A stretch of 64,000 nucleotides of DNA from Rhodanobacter sp. (GTDB lineage Bacteria > Pseudomonadota > Gammaproteobacteria > Xanthomonadales > Rhodanobacteraceae): contig JANJTA010000005.1 of the NCBI GenBank assembly GCA_024711345.1, positions 90,700-154,699 of the forward strand. Direction: 5' to 3'. The notes beneath the pieces are model-generated. The model searched no databases. It saw only the letters and a list, made by a program, of their open reading frames with translations, and was not told the DNA's origin. Position 1 is the first letter of the stretch, and each line of letters begins with the position of its first letter. Below, piece by piece: positions 63,657-64,000 of this stretch. Made by a program: the position numbers and the translations under genes.

Positions 63657-64000
63657 CAGATGTCCAACGTCTGAACCAGACGACGGTGAGGTACTGACGC
63701 GTATGCCACAAGACCATGCAGGACATGGCGTCTGATACACGTGCGCCGCCATACATCTTGCGCACGCTCGCAGGCCGGGCGATCACGCCAGGCGTAGTAG
63801 CCGCTGGCGCTGACGCCGAAAAGGCAGCAAAGCACTCTCACCGGGACGGCTTCCTGCTCCTGCTCGATGAAGGCGAAGCGTTCGCTTTTCGAGCGGAAGT
63901 GAACGCGATCGCTTTTTTTAAAAGGTCATGCTCGAGCTTCAACTGCTCGTAGGCCTTCTTCACCCGACGCAACTCTTTCAGTTCGGCGGACACCGCCGGA
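63656..64000 (-). mobile_element. Truncated IS3-family insertion sequence (orfA end and orfB start)
   Basis: Reading leftwards from the right edge, the C-terminus of an IS3 OrfA appears (ELKELRRVKKAYEQLKLEHD then LLKKAIA) up to a stop at 63838. The A7G run at 63912-63919 is the usual -1 frameshift site. In the -1 frame the OrfB start follows (SERFAFIEQEQE, VRVLCCLFGVSASGYYAWRDRP). After about 40 residues the match ends and the frame stops at 63656, so the catalytic DDE part of OrfB is missing. The rest of orfA lies past the window. Confidence 0.85.

Overview
The window looks like the replication-origin region of a high-GC gammaproteobacterium of the order Xanthomonadales, most like Rhodanobacter or Dyella. 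This placement rests on the order recF-dnaN-dnaA-rpmH-rnpA-yidC-mnmE, the cluster lptM-dapF-DUF484-xerC-hslVU, carbohydrate loci with TonB receptors and halogenases, and the style of the intergenic repeats. I assigned taxonomy from memory of gene order and protein style, not from a search. I saw no rRNA, tRNA or CRISPR array.

Layout. 1-7.5 kb: origin region with recF (cut by the left edge and carrying a perfect parS site), dnaN, a candidate oriC, dnaA, rpmH, rnpA, yidC and mnmE. 7.5-14.9 kb: ribokinase, then a minus-strand run lptM, dapF, DUF484, xerC, hslV, hslU and an unknown gene. 14.9-20 kb: a four-gene minus-strand operon for the lower mevalonate pathway: diphosphomevalonate decarboxylase, phosphomevalonate kinase, one polypeptide fusing class II HMG-CoA reductase to mevalonate kinase, and type 1 IPP isomerase. 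Together they would turn HMG-CoA into IPP and DMAPP. HMG-CoA synthase is not in the window. A 16-bp perfect palindrome lies just upstream. 20-30 kb: a GNAT gene divergent from an ATP-grasp (RimK-like) gene, then aroE, a YkgJ-type cysteine-cluster protein, a gamma carbonic anhydrase, oligopeptidase A, a cold-shock protein, exonuclease III, a UPF0149 protein and a pirin.

30-45 kb: a carbohydrate-use region. It holds a GH144-like glucanase with a lipoprotein sugar-binding protein and two permeases, a flavin-dependent halogenase, a TonB-dependent receptor and a LacI regulator. The transporter operon has no ATPase; one lies 10 kb away, divergent from a GH1 beta-glucosidase. LacI-type operators precede lacI and lie between GH1 and the ATPase gene. 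This second module sits between rsmG and parAB, which are usually neighbours. 45-53 kb: parA, parB, a GT2 glycosyltransferase, DUF488, a WYL regulator with a patatin-like lipase, a DUF481 outer-membrane protein, hemC and a Bax-inhibitor-like protein. 53-62 kb: an operon zwf-HAD-tal-pgi-pgm-tkt for glucose-6-phosphate and pentose-phosphate metabolism. 62-64 kb: GNAT, cupin, a small P-loop kinase and a truncated IS3-family element at the right edge.

Four families of intergenic inverted repeats are scattered through the window. The strongest candidates for something undescribed are the reductase-kinase fusion in its compact mevalonate operon and the two-part carbohydrate regulon wrapped around housekeeping genes.
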